DNA from: Myxococcales bacterium
GTDB lineage: Bacteria > Myxococcota_A > Polyangia > Polyangiales > Ga0077539
Assembly (NCBI GenBank): GCA_016792845.1
Contig: JAEUKH010000022.1
Location: 124,001 to 188,000 of the forward strand
DNA: 64,000 nucleotides
Direction of reading: 5' to 3'
Shown here: in pieces, positions 8,515-17,103 of the stretch
How the letters are laid out: the number at the start of each line of letters is the position of its first letter
Numbering within the stretch: position 1 is the stretch's first letter
The notes under the pieces: model-generated
Databases searched by the model: none
The model's input: only the letters and a program-made list of their open reading frames with translations
What the model was told of the DNA's origin: nothing
Program-made: the position numbers and the translations under genes

Positions 8515-9581
8515 TGTCTGCCTGGCTCGACGCCGCAGGCATGGCGCTGCGTGTTCGCATCGAAGCGCTGTTACGGGGCGAGGCGCTCGGGCCCGAGGGG
8601 CTCGACGCGCTCGCGTGTGAAATCGCGGCCTGGCAGCGCGATCACAACCCGGTCTATGCGCGGCTCTGGCGGGCCGAGCGGGGGCACCTCGGCGACGTGA
8701 CGGGGGTCGATGACATTCCCGCGGTGCCGACCGATGTGTTCAAGGCCGCCGAGGTGGCGAGCTTCGATCGTCGCGCGCGCGTGCGAGAGTTTCTCACCAG
8801 CGGCACGAGCCAGGAGGTCAGAGGGCGCCACGCCTTCGCCGACACCTCGCTCTACGCCGAGGGGGCATGCCGCGGTGCGGCCCGTTGGCTCCTGCCGCAA
8901 CCGAAGTACCGCATGGTGCTGGTGGCCGAGTCAGAGGCCGATGCGCCGCACTCGTCGCTCACCTTCATGCTCGCGCGCTTTGCCGAGCGCTGGGCCCTCG
9001 GGGCCGCGCCGTTCGTCGTGCGGGGCAGCAGTCTCGATCTCGGCGCGCTCTCGCAAGTACTCGACACCGCTCAAGAATCTGGCGATCCCGTGGCGCTCCT
9101 CGGCACGAGCTTCGGGTTCGTTCATCTCGTCGACGCGCTCGGCGACCGTCGGTGGGAGGTGGCGCGGCACAGCGTCGCGATGTTCACCGGCGGCTTCAAG
9201 GGTCGGTCTCGCGAGGTCGACGCGGGCGCCCTCGGGGCGATGGTGCGCGCGCAGTTCGGCGCCGCGCTCAGGGTCGCCGCCGAGTACGGGATGACCGAGC
9301 TGAGCTCGCAGGCGTACGACGCCGAGAGCGTGGGGCGGTACGAGGCGCCTCGGTGGATGCGCGTGCGCGCGGTCGACCCGGTGAGCCTCGCGCCGCTCGG
9401 GGCGGGCGCGGTGGGGCTGCTGCGGGTGGTCGATCTCTGCAACCTCGGCAGCGTCGTGGCCGTTCAGACCAGCGACCTCGGGCGCTGCTTCGACGACGGA
9501 TCGTTCGAGGTCTTGGGCCGCGCACCGGGCGCCACGCCCCGGGGTTGCGCGCGCGCGCTCGACGCGCTGCTCGCGCCGTGA
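8514..9581 (+). CDS. LuxE-like acyl-protein synthetase
   Basis: Adenylate-forming enzyme of the LuxE family, 355 residues. Such enzymes activate a carboxylic acid with ATP and pass it on as a thioester. The phosphate-binding motif LTSGTSQEVRGRH is at residues 94-106, followed by SLYAEG, APHSSLTFML, GTSFGFVHLVDAL, GGFKGRSREVD and EYGMTELSSQAYD, all typical of LuxE-type proteins. The ATG at 8514 overlaps the preceding stop by one base; an upstream in-frame start at 8439 would run over the aminotransferase. It overlaps the LuxC-like gene by GTGA. No luxAB luciferase genes are present, so this is not a bioluminescence operon. Confidence 0.87.
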   Translation: MSAWLDAAGMALRVRIEALLRGEALGPEGLDALACEIAAWQRDHNPVYARLWRAERGHLGDVTGVDDIPAVPTDVFKAAEVASFDRRARVREFLTSGTSQEVRGRHAFADTSLYAEGACRGAARWLLPQPKYRMVLVAESEADAPHSSLTFMLARFAERWALGAAPFVVRGSSLDLGALSQVLDTAQESGDPVALLGTSFGFVHLVDALGDRRWEVARHSVAMFTGGFKGRSREVDAGALGAMVRAQFGAALRVAAEYGMTELSSQAYDAESVGRYEAPRWMRVRAVDPVSLAPLGAGAVGLLRVVDLCNLGSVVAVQTSDLGRCFDDGSFEVLGRAPGATPRGCARALDALLAP

Positions 9582-10585
9582 ACGCTCGCGTCGAGGCCAT
9601 CGCGAGGGTGCGCGACGCCCTCGCGGGTGAAGCGTCAGAAGCGCTCTTCGCGGCCTCCGCGCAAGACTCGGCATTGCATCCGTGGGTGATCGAAGAGGGG
9701 TGGCGCACGGCCCTCGCGCGCTTCTCTGACGAGGCGCTCGCGGCGCGGGTGAGCGCGCGCTGGGCGGGGCGGCACGTTTCGGTGGTGCTCGGGCGCAGCG
9801 TGGTCGTGGCGCCGTGGCGCGCGATGGTGTTGCCGCTCCTCGAAGGGGCCGCGCGGGTCACGGTGAAGCCGTCGCGCGCCCAAGGGGCGGTGCCGCGCTT
9901 CTTGGCCGCGCGCCTCGCCGAGGCGGGGTTGCCGGTGGGCGAGGGACCCTTCGCCGACGCCGACGTGGTGATCGCCTACGGCAGCGATGCGGGGCTCCGC
10001 GCGATCGCGACGGGTCTGCCCCCGTCGGTGACCTTCCTCGGGCACGGGCACGGCCTCGGCGTGGCGCTGTGGGGCCACGGTGTCACCGACGACGAGGTCG
10101 ACGCCACGGCCCTCGACATCGCGCGCTTCGACCAGCAGGGGTGTCTCTCTCCGCAGGCGGTGCTGGTCTGTGGGGCGGTCGAGGTCGAGGCGGCGCGGCT
10201 CTCGCGTGCGCTCGAGCGTGTCGCGCTTCGGCTCCCGCGGCGTCGGCTCGACCCGGGCGCGGGGGCGGCCCTCGCGCAGTGGGCGGGGCGTATGGCGCTC
10301 AAGGCCGAGCGCGTCTGGCGCGGCGCCCACAGCCTCGTCGTGGCCTGCGCCCAAGGTGAAATCGAGGGCAGTCCGGGTGATCGCGCCATCGCCGTGATCG
10401 GGGTCGAGGGCCCGACGGCGGCGTGTTCGAGGCTCGCGCCGCACGCGCCGCACCTCACGGTTCTGGGCTGCGCGGGGCAGGGCCTTGAGGGCCTGCAAGT
10501 GCCTGGTTTTACAGGTAGAACGGTCAGAGTCGGGGCGATGCAGGACCCGCCCTTCGACGGCCCCGAAGACCGCAGAGGGGCTTAG
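9578..10585 (+). CDS. LuxC-like acyl-CoA / acyl-protein reductase
   Basis: Member of the LuxC acyl reductase family within the aldehyde dehydrogenase superfamily, 335 residues. It reduces an activated acyl group with NADPH to an aldehyde. Visible motifs are VTVKPSRAQ, VIAYGSDAGLRAI, FLGHGHGLGVALWG and DQQGCLSPQAV with Cys189, the conserved cysteine I take as the acyl acceptor. The GTG at 9578 overlaps the LuxE-like stop (GTGA). Its stop overlaps the convergent phosphoesterase gene by 4 bp. It is shorter than Vibrio LuxC (about 480 residues), with the missing part at the N-terminus. Together with the two upstream genes it could make an amine from an acid. Confidence 0.85.
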   Translation: MNARVEAIARVRDALAGEASEALFAASAQDSALHPWVIEEGWRTALARFSDEALAARVSARWAGRHVSVVLGRSVVVAPWRAMVLPLLEGAARVTVKPSRAQGAVPRFLAARLAEAGLPVGEGPFADADVVIAYGSDAGLRAIATGLPPSVTFLGHGHGLGVALWGHGVTDDEVDATALDIARFDQQGCLSPQAVLVCGAVEVEAARLSRALERVALRLPRRRLDPGAGAALAQWAGRMALKAERVWRGAHSLVVACAQGEIEGSPGDRAIAVIGVEGPTAACSRLAPHAPHLTVLGCAGQGLEGLQVPGFTGRTVRVGAMQDPPFDGPEDRRGA

Positions 10586-11325
10586 ACGCCGATGAAGAGG
10601 CGGTGCCCGAAATTGCGCTCAAGGCGCGCTTGAAAGATCTTCTGCGCGGCGCTCTCGATGTCGTACTCGACCCGGCGAAAGCTGAACTCGCGGGTGCTCG
10701 TGTCGTACGAGACGAAGCTCGCGCGGTTGTCGTAATCGCGGGGCTGCCCGACGCTGCCGACCGAGATGATGTACTTGCGGTCGGGGCGGAGCGTGAGCTT
10801 TCGCGGCGGCCCGGCGTGCTCGATCACGTCGGTGGGCGAGAGCTCGAACACCTTGCAGAGGTGCGAGTGCCCGATGAGCGTGAGATGCGACAGGCTGTCG
10901 TACATCGGGATGCAGTCGCGGGCCTGCTCGGGCGCGAAGATGTAATCAAACTCTTCGAGCCGCGCGGGGCTGCCGTGGCAGAAGTTGACGCCGGTGCCGT
11001 CGAGCGCCTGGCTGTAGGGCAGGCCGCGAAGCCAGCCGAGGTTGTCTTCTGACAAGAGCGAGGCGTGGAGGTCGAGGGCCTTGCGCGCGGCGTCGTAGTA
11101 GTAGCTGTAGTCCATCCGGCCGGCCACCGCGGCGTCGTGGTTGCCGAGGATGGTAAACGCCGCGGTCTCGCGCACAATGTCGGCGCACTCGTTCGGTGAC
11201 GCGCCGTACCCGACGACGTCGCCGAGGCAAGCCACCACGTCGGGCGCGTCGCGATCGAGAGCCTCAACCACCGACGAGAGGGCCTCGACGTTGGCGTGAA
11301 CATCACTGAAAATGCCAATCCGCAT
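10582..11325 (-). CDS. Metallophosphoesterase (YfcE/MJ0936-like)
   Basis: Calcineurin-like phosphoesterase, 247 residues. The five metal-binding blocks are present: FSDVHANVEAL (DxH), CLGDVVGYG (GDxxxxG), LGNHDAAV (GNHD), the buried FCHGSP and IGHSHL (GHxH), followed by ISVGSVGQPRD. Proteins of this subgroup hydrolyse phosphodiesters or act on phosphoproteins; the substrate is unknown. The gene stands alone, convergent to the LuxC-like gene, and the short 11326-11373 spacer follows the large unknown gene upstream on the same strand. Confidence 0.9.
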   Translation of the reverse strand: MRIGIFSDVHANVEALSSVVEALDRDAPDVVACLGDVVGYGASPNECADIVRETAAFTILGNHDAAVAGRMDYSYYYDAARKALDLHASLLSEDNLGWLRGLPYSQALDGTGVNFCHGSPARLEEFDYIFAPEQARDCIPMYDSLSHLTLIGHSHLCKVFELSPTDVIEHAGPPRKLTLRPDRKYIISVGSVGQPRDYDNRASFVSYDTSTREFSFRRVEYDIESAAQKIFQARLERNFGHRLFIGV

Positions 11326-11373
11326 TCGTATTTCTCGCGCACTCTACGGGCTCTCGCCCGGCGTGTCTATCGT

Positions 11374-13962
11374 TCACTCGCTCGGCGAGGTGCGGGCCCT
11401 GAGCAGCGGCGCCACGAGCTGTTCGATCGCTGTGGCGCCCTCACCGCGGCGCAGCGCGGCGTCGTAGGCCTTGACCTCGTCTTGCATCGACAGGGCGCGG
11501 CTCGCCGCCTCGACGTAGGCCGCGCCGCCCTCGGCCTTGGCCCGCTCGATCTCGCGGCTCGCGCCCTGACGAATGGCGTGGGCGAGGGTCCACGCGAGGC
11601 GCTCGGGGTCGGGGTTGTCGAGGCGTGACGCCGCGCGAACGACCGCAGCGCCAGACTCGCCCGCGGCCCAGCCCGCGAGGCGCCAAGCGTCTCGGTCGGG
11701 CGACGTCGCGCGCTGGCAGAGGGCCGTGAGGGTGCGGCGCAATTTCAGGGCCCCGGCGGCGGCTACGGCGATGTTCTGAAGGGTCGTGCGTCGGGTGCCG
11801 AGGAGCTCGACCCAGAGGTCGCCGAGGGCGTCGCCGTGCACGAGGAGCTCGGCGGCGACCTGCGCGGCTTCGTGGGCAGGAAGCGCCAAGAGCGCGCGCC
11901 GTAGGGCCGCCTGGTGTTTCAGCCCGTCGCGGCGGGCGAGCTCCATCGCGGCGCTGGGCCCGAGCTTGGGGTGCTCGACCCAGGTGCTCAGGGTGGCGTC
12001 GTCGAGCGAAGCGATTTCGTCGCGCCGGGGCTGCGGGCGCGGGTCAGGGGGCGCGATCGAGGCGGGCTCATCGGGGTCGTACACCGACGCGATGGCGTCG
12101 CGCACATTGTCAGGGATGGCCGCCCCCGAGCGATCGGCCCAGGTGAGCAAGAGGGCCCACGCGCGCGACGCATCGAGGGGGCTGCGGCCGATGGCGTCGA
12201 GGCCTGCTTCGACGGTGCGGGCGAAGGCCGTGAGGGCGCGGCCGGCGAGGGCGCGTTCGTCGGCGGCGAGACCCGACTCGACCGCGCGGCGGGTGAGCGA
12301 GGGCGAGAGCACCACACCGCACCGCAGCGCCGCGAGCACCAAGCGCCGCCCGAGCGCCTCGATCTGCGCCTGCGGCACGCCCGTCGCGACACAGACCCGT
12401 TCGAGCCGCTCGCGGTCAAGAAAGGGCTCGTAGGCCACCAGCGCGTCGGCCACCGCCTGAGCGCTCGACATGTTCTGCTCGTCGCCGAGCAGGAGCGGCC
12501 GAGGGTCGGCGTCGCGCCACACCACACCCTGTGAGAAGAGCCGCTCTTTGGCCGCCGCGAGGGCCTCCTCGCCGGGGCTCTTGCGGGCCTCGAGGAGCGT
12601 CCCGACCTGTTGCGCGAGGGCCTCGCAAGGCGCACCGAAGATGTAGGTTTCGAGCGAGCGCCCGGTGGCGCTCACCCGCTCGGCGCGCACGCGAAAGCTG
12701 CGACCGAGGGCTTCGACCACCGCGCGATGGTCGCTGAGGGTCGCGTCGAGCACCACGCGAACGAGGGCCTCGCCGCTCTCGTCACGCTGGAGCGACAAGA
12801 GCGCGAGGGGCTCGCCCGCGTCGGGGTCGCATTGCAGCACCGGGGTCACGCCGCCGGTCGCGAAGGTCTGGCCCGAGCCTTGAAACCACACCCGCACCTC
12901 GGCGTCGACCACCGCCGCGAGGGCCCGACCGTCGCGGGCCACCCACTGCGCGGGGCCTTCGACCTCAGGCTCGGGCTCGAGGGCCTCGGCGACCTCGTCG
13001 TGCGGCGCGAGAGCCTCTTCGGCCACCATCGCGACCTCGTCGGGAGAGAGCTCTTCTTGCGCGCCCTCGTGACCCTCGATCGGCGTCGGCGGGCTCTGGA
13101 GCGCGGCGAGGCGCCCGGTGTGCTCTTCGGGCTCGATGTCTTCGACGTTGTCGAGCGAGAGCACGTCGTCGTCGGTGGCGGTGGCCTCGACCTTCACCGT
13201 CGGCATCGCGGGAGGCACGCTCTTGCGCGCCACCATGGGCGCCGGCGGAGGCGTCGAGGGCGCCCGCGGCGTGGCCTCTTCGCGCACGCTCATGAGCTTC
13301 TCACGCGACGCGAGGGCGGCCATGTTGGCGCGCATGAGGTGCTCGTCTTGCGCGAGCGACTCTTCGCGATGCAGGAGCTCGCTCAGGCGCTGTTCGAGCT
13401 CGGCCTCGCGCTGGGCGAGGTCACCCTGGAGGGCGTCGAGCTCGTCTTGCTTGCGGGCGATCTCTTGAGAGAGCTTGTGGAGCCGCTCTTCGCGCTGGGT
13501 GAGGGCCTCGACGCGGGGGTCTGCGCCGCCGCCGCGGGGCTCTTCGAGGTAGCGCCGAAGGCCCGCGGTACCGAGCACCGTGCGGGCCTCGCGAACATAG
13601 CCCGGGAGCGCCTCGGTGGTGTCGCTCGCGAGCTTCTTCAGCCACTCGGCACGCAACACCAGCTCTTCGTGGCAGAGCGCGTGCGGCACCACCAGCGCCA
13701 TGCGCCGCGCCGCAGGGTCGTGATACACGAACGGAACGGCCAGGTCGAACTCACCCGCCCGGTGCAGCGTGCCCTCGACGGCCCGCGTGGCCAGCCCCGG
13801 GTCTGACACCGCGTTCACCGTGCGCACCACCTCGACGCGCCGCAGCGGCCCCTCGCGCGAGGGCACGAACGCCGTCTCGCGACGGGTCGCCCCCAACGGG
13901 CCCGTGTACGAAGCCTCTACGCTCTGGGCCCCAGCGCCCTCGCGGCCGCGCGAAGAAATCAT
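11374..13962 (-). CDS. Large unknown protein with cysteine-less CpXC-like domain, coiled coil and alpha repeats
   Basis: 862 residues, no signal peptide or clear membrane segment. Residues about 45-140 resemble a CpXC domain (VNAVSDPGLATRAVEGTLH, then VPFVYHDPAARRMALVVP) but lack the zinc cysteines, so I regard that assignment as tentative. A long coiled coil follows (about 153-235, HKLSQEIARKQDELDALQGD and on), then an acidic disordered linker. A mixed domain comes next, and the C-terminus has HEAT-like helical repeats (PAHEAAQVAAELLVHGDALG region). It is divergent from the gene at 14047. Function unknown; a cytoplasmic scaffold or regulatory role is possible. Confidence 0.8.
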   Translation of the reverse strand: MISSRGREGAGAQSVEASYTGPLGATRRETAFVPSREGPLRRVEVVRTVNAVSDPGLATRAVEGTLHRAGEFDLAVPFVYHDPAARRMALVVPHALCHEELVLRAEWLKKLASDTTEALPGYVREARTVLGTAGLRRYLEEPRGGGADPRVEALTQREERLHKLSQEIARKQDELDALQGDLAQREAELEQRLSELLHREESLAQDEHLMRANMAALASREKLMSVREEATPRAPSTPPPAPMVARKSVPPAMPTVKVEATATDDDVLSLDNVEDIEPEEHTGRLAALQSPPTPIEGHEGAQEELSPDEVAMVAEEALAPHDEVAEALEPEPEVEGPAQWVARDGRALAAVVDAEVRVWFQGSGQTFATGGVTPVLQCDPDAGEPLALLSLQRDESGEALVRVVLDATLSDHRAVVEALGRSFRVRAERVSATGRSLETYIFGAPCEALAQQVGTLLEARKSPGEEALAAAKERLFSQGVVWRDADPRPLLLGDEQNMSSAQAVADALVAYEPFLDRERLERVCVATGVPQAQIEALGRRLVLAALRCGVVLSPSLTRRAVESGLAADERALAGRALTAFARTVEAGLDAIGRSPLDASRAWALLLTWADRSGAAIPDNVRDAIASVYDPDEPASIAPPDPRPQPRRDEIASLDDATLSTWVEHPKLGPSAAMELARRDGLKHQAALRRALLALPAHEAAQVAAELLVHGDALGDLWVELLGTRRTTLQNIAVAAAGALKLRRTLTALCQRATSPDRDAWRLAGWAAGESGAAVVRAASRLDNPDPERLAWTLAHAIRQGASREIERAKAEGGAAYVEAASRALSMQDEVKAYDAALRRGEGATAIEQLVAPLLRARTSPSE

Positions 13963-14046
13963 TGTGCGAGACTGCTATCACGCCCACGCGACCCTGCGAA
14001 AGACCACGCCCGCCCCGTGATGAGCCTTTGCGTTGTGGAGGTGAGC

Positions 14047-14661
14047 GTGGCAAAGGCCAGCGCCGTGAGCGACGTCTTTGCCTTCGACGAGACCCCCGAT
14101 CGGGTGCGCGAGCTGAGCCTCGGGTGTGTGCAGTACGTTCAGCGGGCCACGGGGGTGGTGCTCGACTTTTCGAGCGAGACCCTCCCGGTGCTCGATTACT
14201 ACCTCCAAGGGTTGCGGGGCGAGAAGCCCGCCGTGCGCGCCCTCCTCGCCCCCGCCGCGGGGGCCTACTTCGGTGAGCTCGTGCGCCGCATCTTCGCCGC
14301 GCGATGGCACGCCCCGCGCGAAGAGTACGACCGCTGGCGGGTCGAGTTTTCGCAGTGCTTTCTGCACTTCAACCCCGTCGCCATGGCCCACGAGGCCATC
14401 GACGGCGCTGAGCTCGTCGAGGGGGGCTCGGGCTTCGGGGTCAACGCCCAAGACCTGCCGCTCCTCAAGGCCGCCCTCGACACCTTCGGGGCGATCTCAG
14501 AAGATGACTATTTTCGCCTCGCGACGCGGCTCGAAGCCCTCGAATCGATCGTCGATCGCTTGCTCGCCAGCGCGGCCCAGCGGGGCGAGTCGAAGGTCGC
14601 CTTGGGGCCCGATTTCTACCGAATGTCGCTCGACCGCGAAGAGACCGAGCGGGCCGACTGA
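14047..14661 (+). CDS. Conserved-looking hypothetical protein
   Basis: 204 residues, soluble, mixed helix and loop, not assigned to a family. Distinct stretches are VREL-SLGCVQYVQRATGVVLDF, PVLDYYLQGL, and FSQCFLHFNPVAMAHEAIDGA. The GTG at 14047 is chosen because GGAGGTGAG (14037-14045) lies at ideal ribosome-binding distance; in-frame ATGs at 14017 and 14020 lack such a site. Strong third-position GC supports coding. It is transcribed away from the CpXC-like gene and ends 1 nt before a convergent gene. Confidence 0.78.
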   Translation: MAKASAVSDVFAFDETPDRVRELSLGCVQYVQRATGVVLDFSSETLPVLDYYLQGLRGEKPAVRALLAPAAGAYFGELVRRIFAARWHAPREEYDRWRVEFSQCFLHFNPVAMAHEAIDGAELVEGGSGFGVNAQDLPLLKAALDTFGAISEDDYFRLATRLEALESIVDRLLASAAQRGESKVALGPDFYRMSLDREETERAD

Positions 14662-14662
14662 G

Positions 14663-15007
14663 TCACTCGTCGCTGGGCGCCCGGGCGCCCATGCGGCCCA
14701 AGAGCGCCGCCATGCTCGGGTCGGTGGCCAGAAAGTGCTGAACCTGGGCGCGGACCCGCGGCTGCATCGTCGCCGGGAGCCTGGCCTTTTCGAGCGCCGC
14801 CGCGGTGAGCCGCTCGACCGCGAGGTCGGGGCTGATGGCGCCTGCCTTGAGCTCGGCGATCACCCGGGCGCTGGGGTCGAGCCCGGCGGCGTCGACCTCG
14901 GCCCGTCGGGTGCTGCCCACCGCCACGACCCCCGACGCCTTCGGAGCCGTCACCTCTTGGGGCGCAGCGGGGGCGATGCCAGGGGTCGGGCCTTTGATCG
15001 ATGTCAT
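14663..15007 (-). CDS. Small hypothetical protein, Ala-rich
   Basis: 114 residues, no signal peptide. A flexible N-terminus (about 1-40, rich in Pro, Ala and Thr) leads to a helical C-terminal half (ARVIAELKAGAISPDLAVERL, then VQHFLATDPSMAALLGRMG). I do not recognise the family. It has the composition of a small adaptor or anti-sigma-type protein, but nothing more can be claimed. The stop is 1 nt from that of the convergent gene. The 245-nt region 15008-15252 upstream holds its promoter and that of the GTP cyclohydrolase gene; I see no other gene there. Confidence 0.65.
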   Translation of the reverse strand: MTSIKGPTPGIAPAAPQEVTAPKASGVVAVGSTRRAEVDAAGLDPSARVIAELKAGAISPDLAVERLTAAALEKARLPATMQPRVRAQVQHFLATDPSMAALLGRMGARAPSDE

Positions 15008-15252
15008 CGCGGAGCGCCTCTCTGAAAGCTATGCCGTGCCCATCCGCAGGGCAAGTCGGCTTCTTCGAAACGAGGCTCGAAAATGTTGCGTCATCGTCAC
15101 CAAGGTGCCCGCTTCTGCGCGGGGCGAGAGGCGCGATCGGCGACCTTTCGGGGATCGCCCCCCCCGCCGAAGGGGTGTCGCTTGGGCATTGCGGCGCGGC
15201 GCCCAATCGTGGCATCGCCAACGCCCCTGAAGCCGGTGACGGAGCGTGATCG

Positions 15253-15840
15253 ATGAACGAGGGCAGCACAGACGCCGTCGCCGACGCGGTGAGGCAGTTT
15301 CTCAAGGCCTTGGGTGTCGACCCGGCGGGCGACCCTGAGCTCCGAGAGAGCCCAGAGCGGGTCGCGCGGGCATGGCGTGACGAGCTCCTCGGGGGCTACG
15401 CGCGCGACCCCAGGTCGGCGCTCGGCGAGGCCCTCGACACGACCGAGCGGGGGCTCGTGGTGGTGACTGAGATTCGGTACGAGAGCGTGTGTCCGCACCA
15501 TTTGATGCCGACCTGGGGGGTCGCGCATGTGGGCTACCTCCCTGGGGGGCGCATCGTGGGGTTGGGCGGGCTCGTGGCCCTCGTCGAGGGGTACGCGCGG
15601 CGCTTGGTGCTGCAAGAGACCCTCGGCCGACAGGTGGTCGAGGCCCTGGTCGAGTCGCTCGGGGCGCGGGCCGCGGGGGTGATGCTGGTGGGCCGTCACG
15701 GGTGCTTGTCGGCCCGCGGCGAGCGCCAGGGCGGCGCCCAGGTGGTGACCCAGAGCTTTGCCGGGCTGTGGTCTGACGACGTACACTCTCGGGCTGAGTT
15801 TGTGCTGAGCCTCCAGGGGGCGCTCTCGCGCCGCGGGTGA
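15253..15840 (+). CDS. folE: GTP cyclohydrolase I family protein (divergent FolE)
   Basis: 195 residues. GTP cyclohydrolase I turns GTP into dihydroneopterin triphosphate for folate and related cofactors. The zinc site is conserved: Cys80 and His83 in SVCPHHLMPTWG and Cys151 in GRHGCLSARG, and the core VAHVGYLPGGRIVGLGGL and QETLGRQVVEALVE follow. It differs from textbook FolE in that GLSKxxR reads GLGGLVA, and the N-terminal helix is short. It may be a true folate enzyme or a paralogue for another pterin or deazapurine route. No other folate genes are next to it. Confidence 0.82.
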   Translation: MNEGSTDAVADAVRQFLKALGVDPAGDPELRESPERVARAWRDELLGGYARDPRSALGEALDTTERGLVVVTEIRYESVCPHHLMPTWGVAHVGYLPGGRIVGLGGLVALVEGYARRLVLQETLGRQVVEALVESLGARAAGVMLVGRHGCLSARGERQGGAQVVTQSFAGLWSDDVHSRAEFVLSLQGALSRRG

Positions 15841-15863
15841 GGTTGCGAAGACAGGTGAGTTGA

Positions 15864-16520
15864 ATGGCGCTCGAACCAGGGTCCCTCGCGGGTGTGCTCG
15901 AAGCGGTGCCGGTGTTCCCGCTGCCGGGGCTGGTGTTCTTCCCTGAGCAGCGGCTCCCGCTTCACATTTTTGAGCCGCGGTATCGCGCGATGGTGCGCGA
16001 CGTGCTCGGCTCTGGCACGCCCTACCTCGTCGTCTCGCAGTGCGGGCCCGAGCCGCACCTGGCCCCGCCGCCCTTCGCCGCGGTCTCGACGCTCGGCAAG
16101 ATCGTCGCCCACCAGCGCCTCTCAGACGGGCGCTTCAACATCCTCGTCGAGGGGCTCCTGCGGGTGCGCCTTGAGGAGCTGCCCTTCGTGCCTCCGTACC
16201 GTCGCGCGAAGGCCGCCGCGGTGCCCGAGCCCGACCCGTACGCGGTCTCGGTCTTTGAGCGCGAAGCCCTGGTGGCCTTGGCGACGCAGCTCGTCACCCA
16301 CGCGCGCGAGAAGAACGCCCACCTCGACGGGCACCTTCCGCTTGAGCTGTCTCCGTCGCGGCTCGCGCTTCGTGTGGTCGAGCGCTTCGTCAAAGACCCT
16401 GCGCTGCGGCAGAAGGTCTTGCAAAGTGACAGCGCCGCCGAGCGTGTGGCATGGGCCACCGAGGCCCTCGCGGCGAGGCTCCATGAGGTCGGCGCGCTCG
16501 GGGGCGTCGGCGATTCGTAA
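15864..16520 (+). CDS. LON N-terminal (substrate-binding) domain protein
   Basis: 218 residues consisting of a LON-N (PUA-like) domain only, without the AAA+ or protease parts of Lon. VPVFPLPGLVFFPEQRLPLHIFEPRYRAM is the signature (shown in part: FPLPGLVFFPEQ, HIFEPRYRAM), followed by GRFNILVEGLLRVRL. Stand-alone LON-N proteins are widespread and of uncertain role; the eukaryotic relative cereblon uses this domain for substrate recognition. It is 23 nt after folE and 30 nt before yajQ, so it may share a transcript with them. Confidence 0.88.
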   Translation: MALEPGSLAGVLEAVPVFPLPGLVFFPEQRLPLHIFEPRYRAMVRDVLGSGTPYLVVSQCGPEPHLAPPPFAAVSTLGKIVAHQRLSDGRFNILVEGLLRVRLEELPFVPPYRRAKAAAVPEPDPYAVSVFEREALVALATQLVTHAREKNAHLDGHLPLELSPSRLALRVVERFVKDPALRQKVLQSDSAAERVAWATEALAARLHEVGALGGVGDS

Positions 16521-16550
16521 ACCATCAGCAACTCAACAATTTCGGCGATT

Positions 16551-17036
16551 ATGGCAACCTTTGACGTCGTCTCGAAAGTGAACCAGGCCGAGGTCGACAA
16601 CGCCCTCCTTCAGACCTCGAAAGAGATCGGCACGCGCTTCGATTTTCGCGACACCAGCGCGAGCTGCGAGCGCACGAGCGAGGGCATCGCCCTTGAGGCC
16701 AACAGCGAGGGGCGCGTCGAGGCCATTCTCGAGGTGCTCAAGGGCAAGCTCGTCAAGCGCGGCGTCTCGCTCAAGCACGTCGACCCGCAGAAGGCCGTGC
16801 CCGGGGGCAAGGGGCTGTTTCGGCAGCTGGTGAAGATCAAAGAGGGCATCGACCGCGAGAACGCGCGCAAGGTCATCGAGGTCATCAAGGGCTCGAAGAT
16901 CAAGGTGCAGGCTGCCATTCATGAAGACACCGTGCGGGTGTCGGGCAAGAACAGAGACGACCTCCAGGCGGCCATCGCGCTCCTGCGCCAACAAGAGCTG
17001 CCCTTCGAGATGCAGTATGTGAACTTCCGCGAGTGA
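16551..17036 (+). CDS. yajQ: YajQ family nucleotide-binding protein
   Basis: 161 residues, the usual length. The protein begins MATFDVVSKVNQAEVDNAL and ends LPFEMQYVNFRE, both family hallmarks, with two similar alpha/beta repeats (VKRGVSLKHVDPQKAVPGGK; KIKVQAAIHEDTVRVSGKNR). YajQ proteins bind nucleotides, and in Xanthomonas a member binds cyclic di-GMP and alters transcription; whether this one does is unknown. ATG at 16551 is the only sensible start. Confidence 0.93.
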   Translation: MATFDVVSKVNQAEVDNALLQTSKEIGTRFDFRDTSASCERTSEGIALEANSEGRVEAILEVLKGKLVKRGVSLKHVDPQKAVPGGKGLFRQLVKIKEGIDRENARKVIEVIKGSKIKVQAAIHEDTVRVSGKNRDDLQAAIALLRQQELPFEMQYVNFRE

Positions 17037-17103
17037 GGGGTGCGATGGGCCACGGGGCCGCTTGCGATGGGGCCGAAAAGCCCGTAGAGAGCCGTCGAAA
17101 GCC

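Noticed and set aside
8513..10585. A bioluminescence (lux) operon
   Set aside because: Only LuxE- and LuxC-like genes occur; there is no luxA, luxB or luxD, and an aminotransferase is present instead.
12610..13806. 398-residue plus-strand open frame inside the 862-residue gene
   Set aside because: Reads as His/Arg/Glu-rich antisense; the minus-strand reading has coherent coiled-coil and repeat structure.
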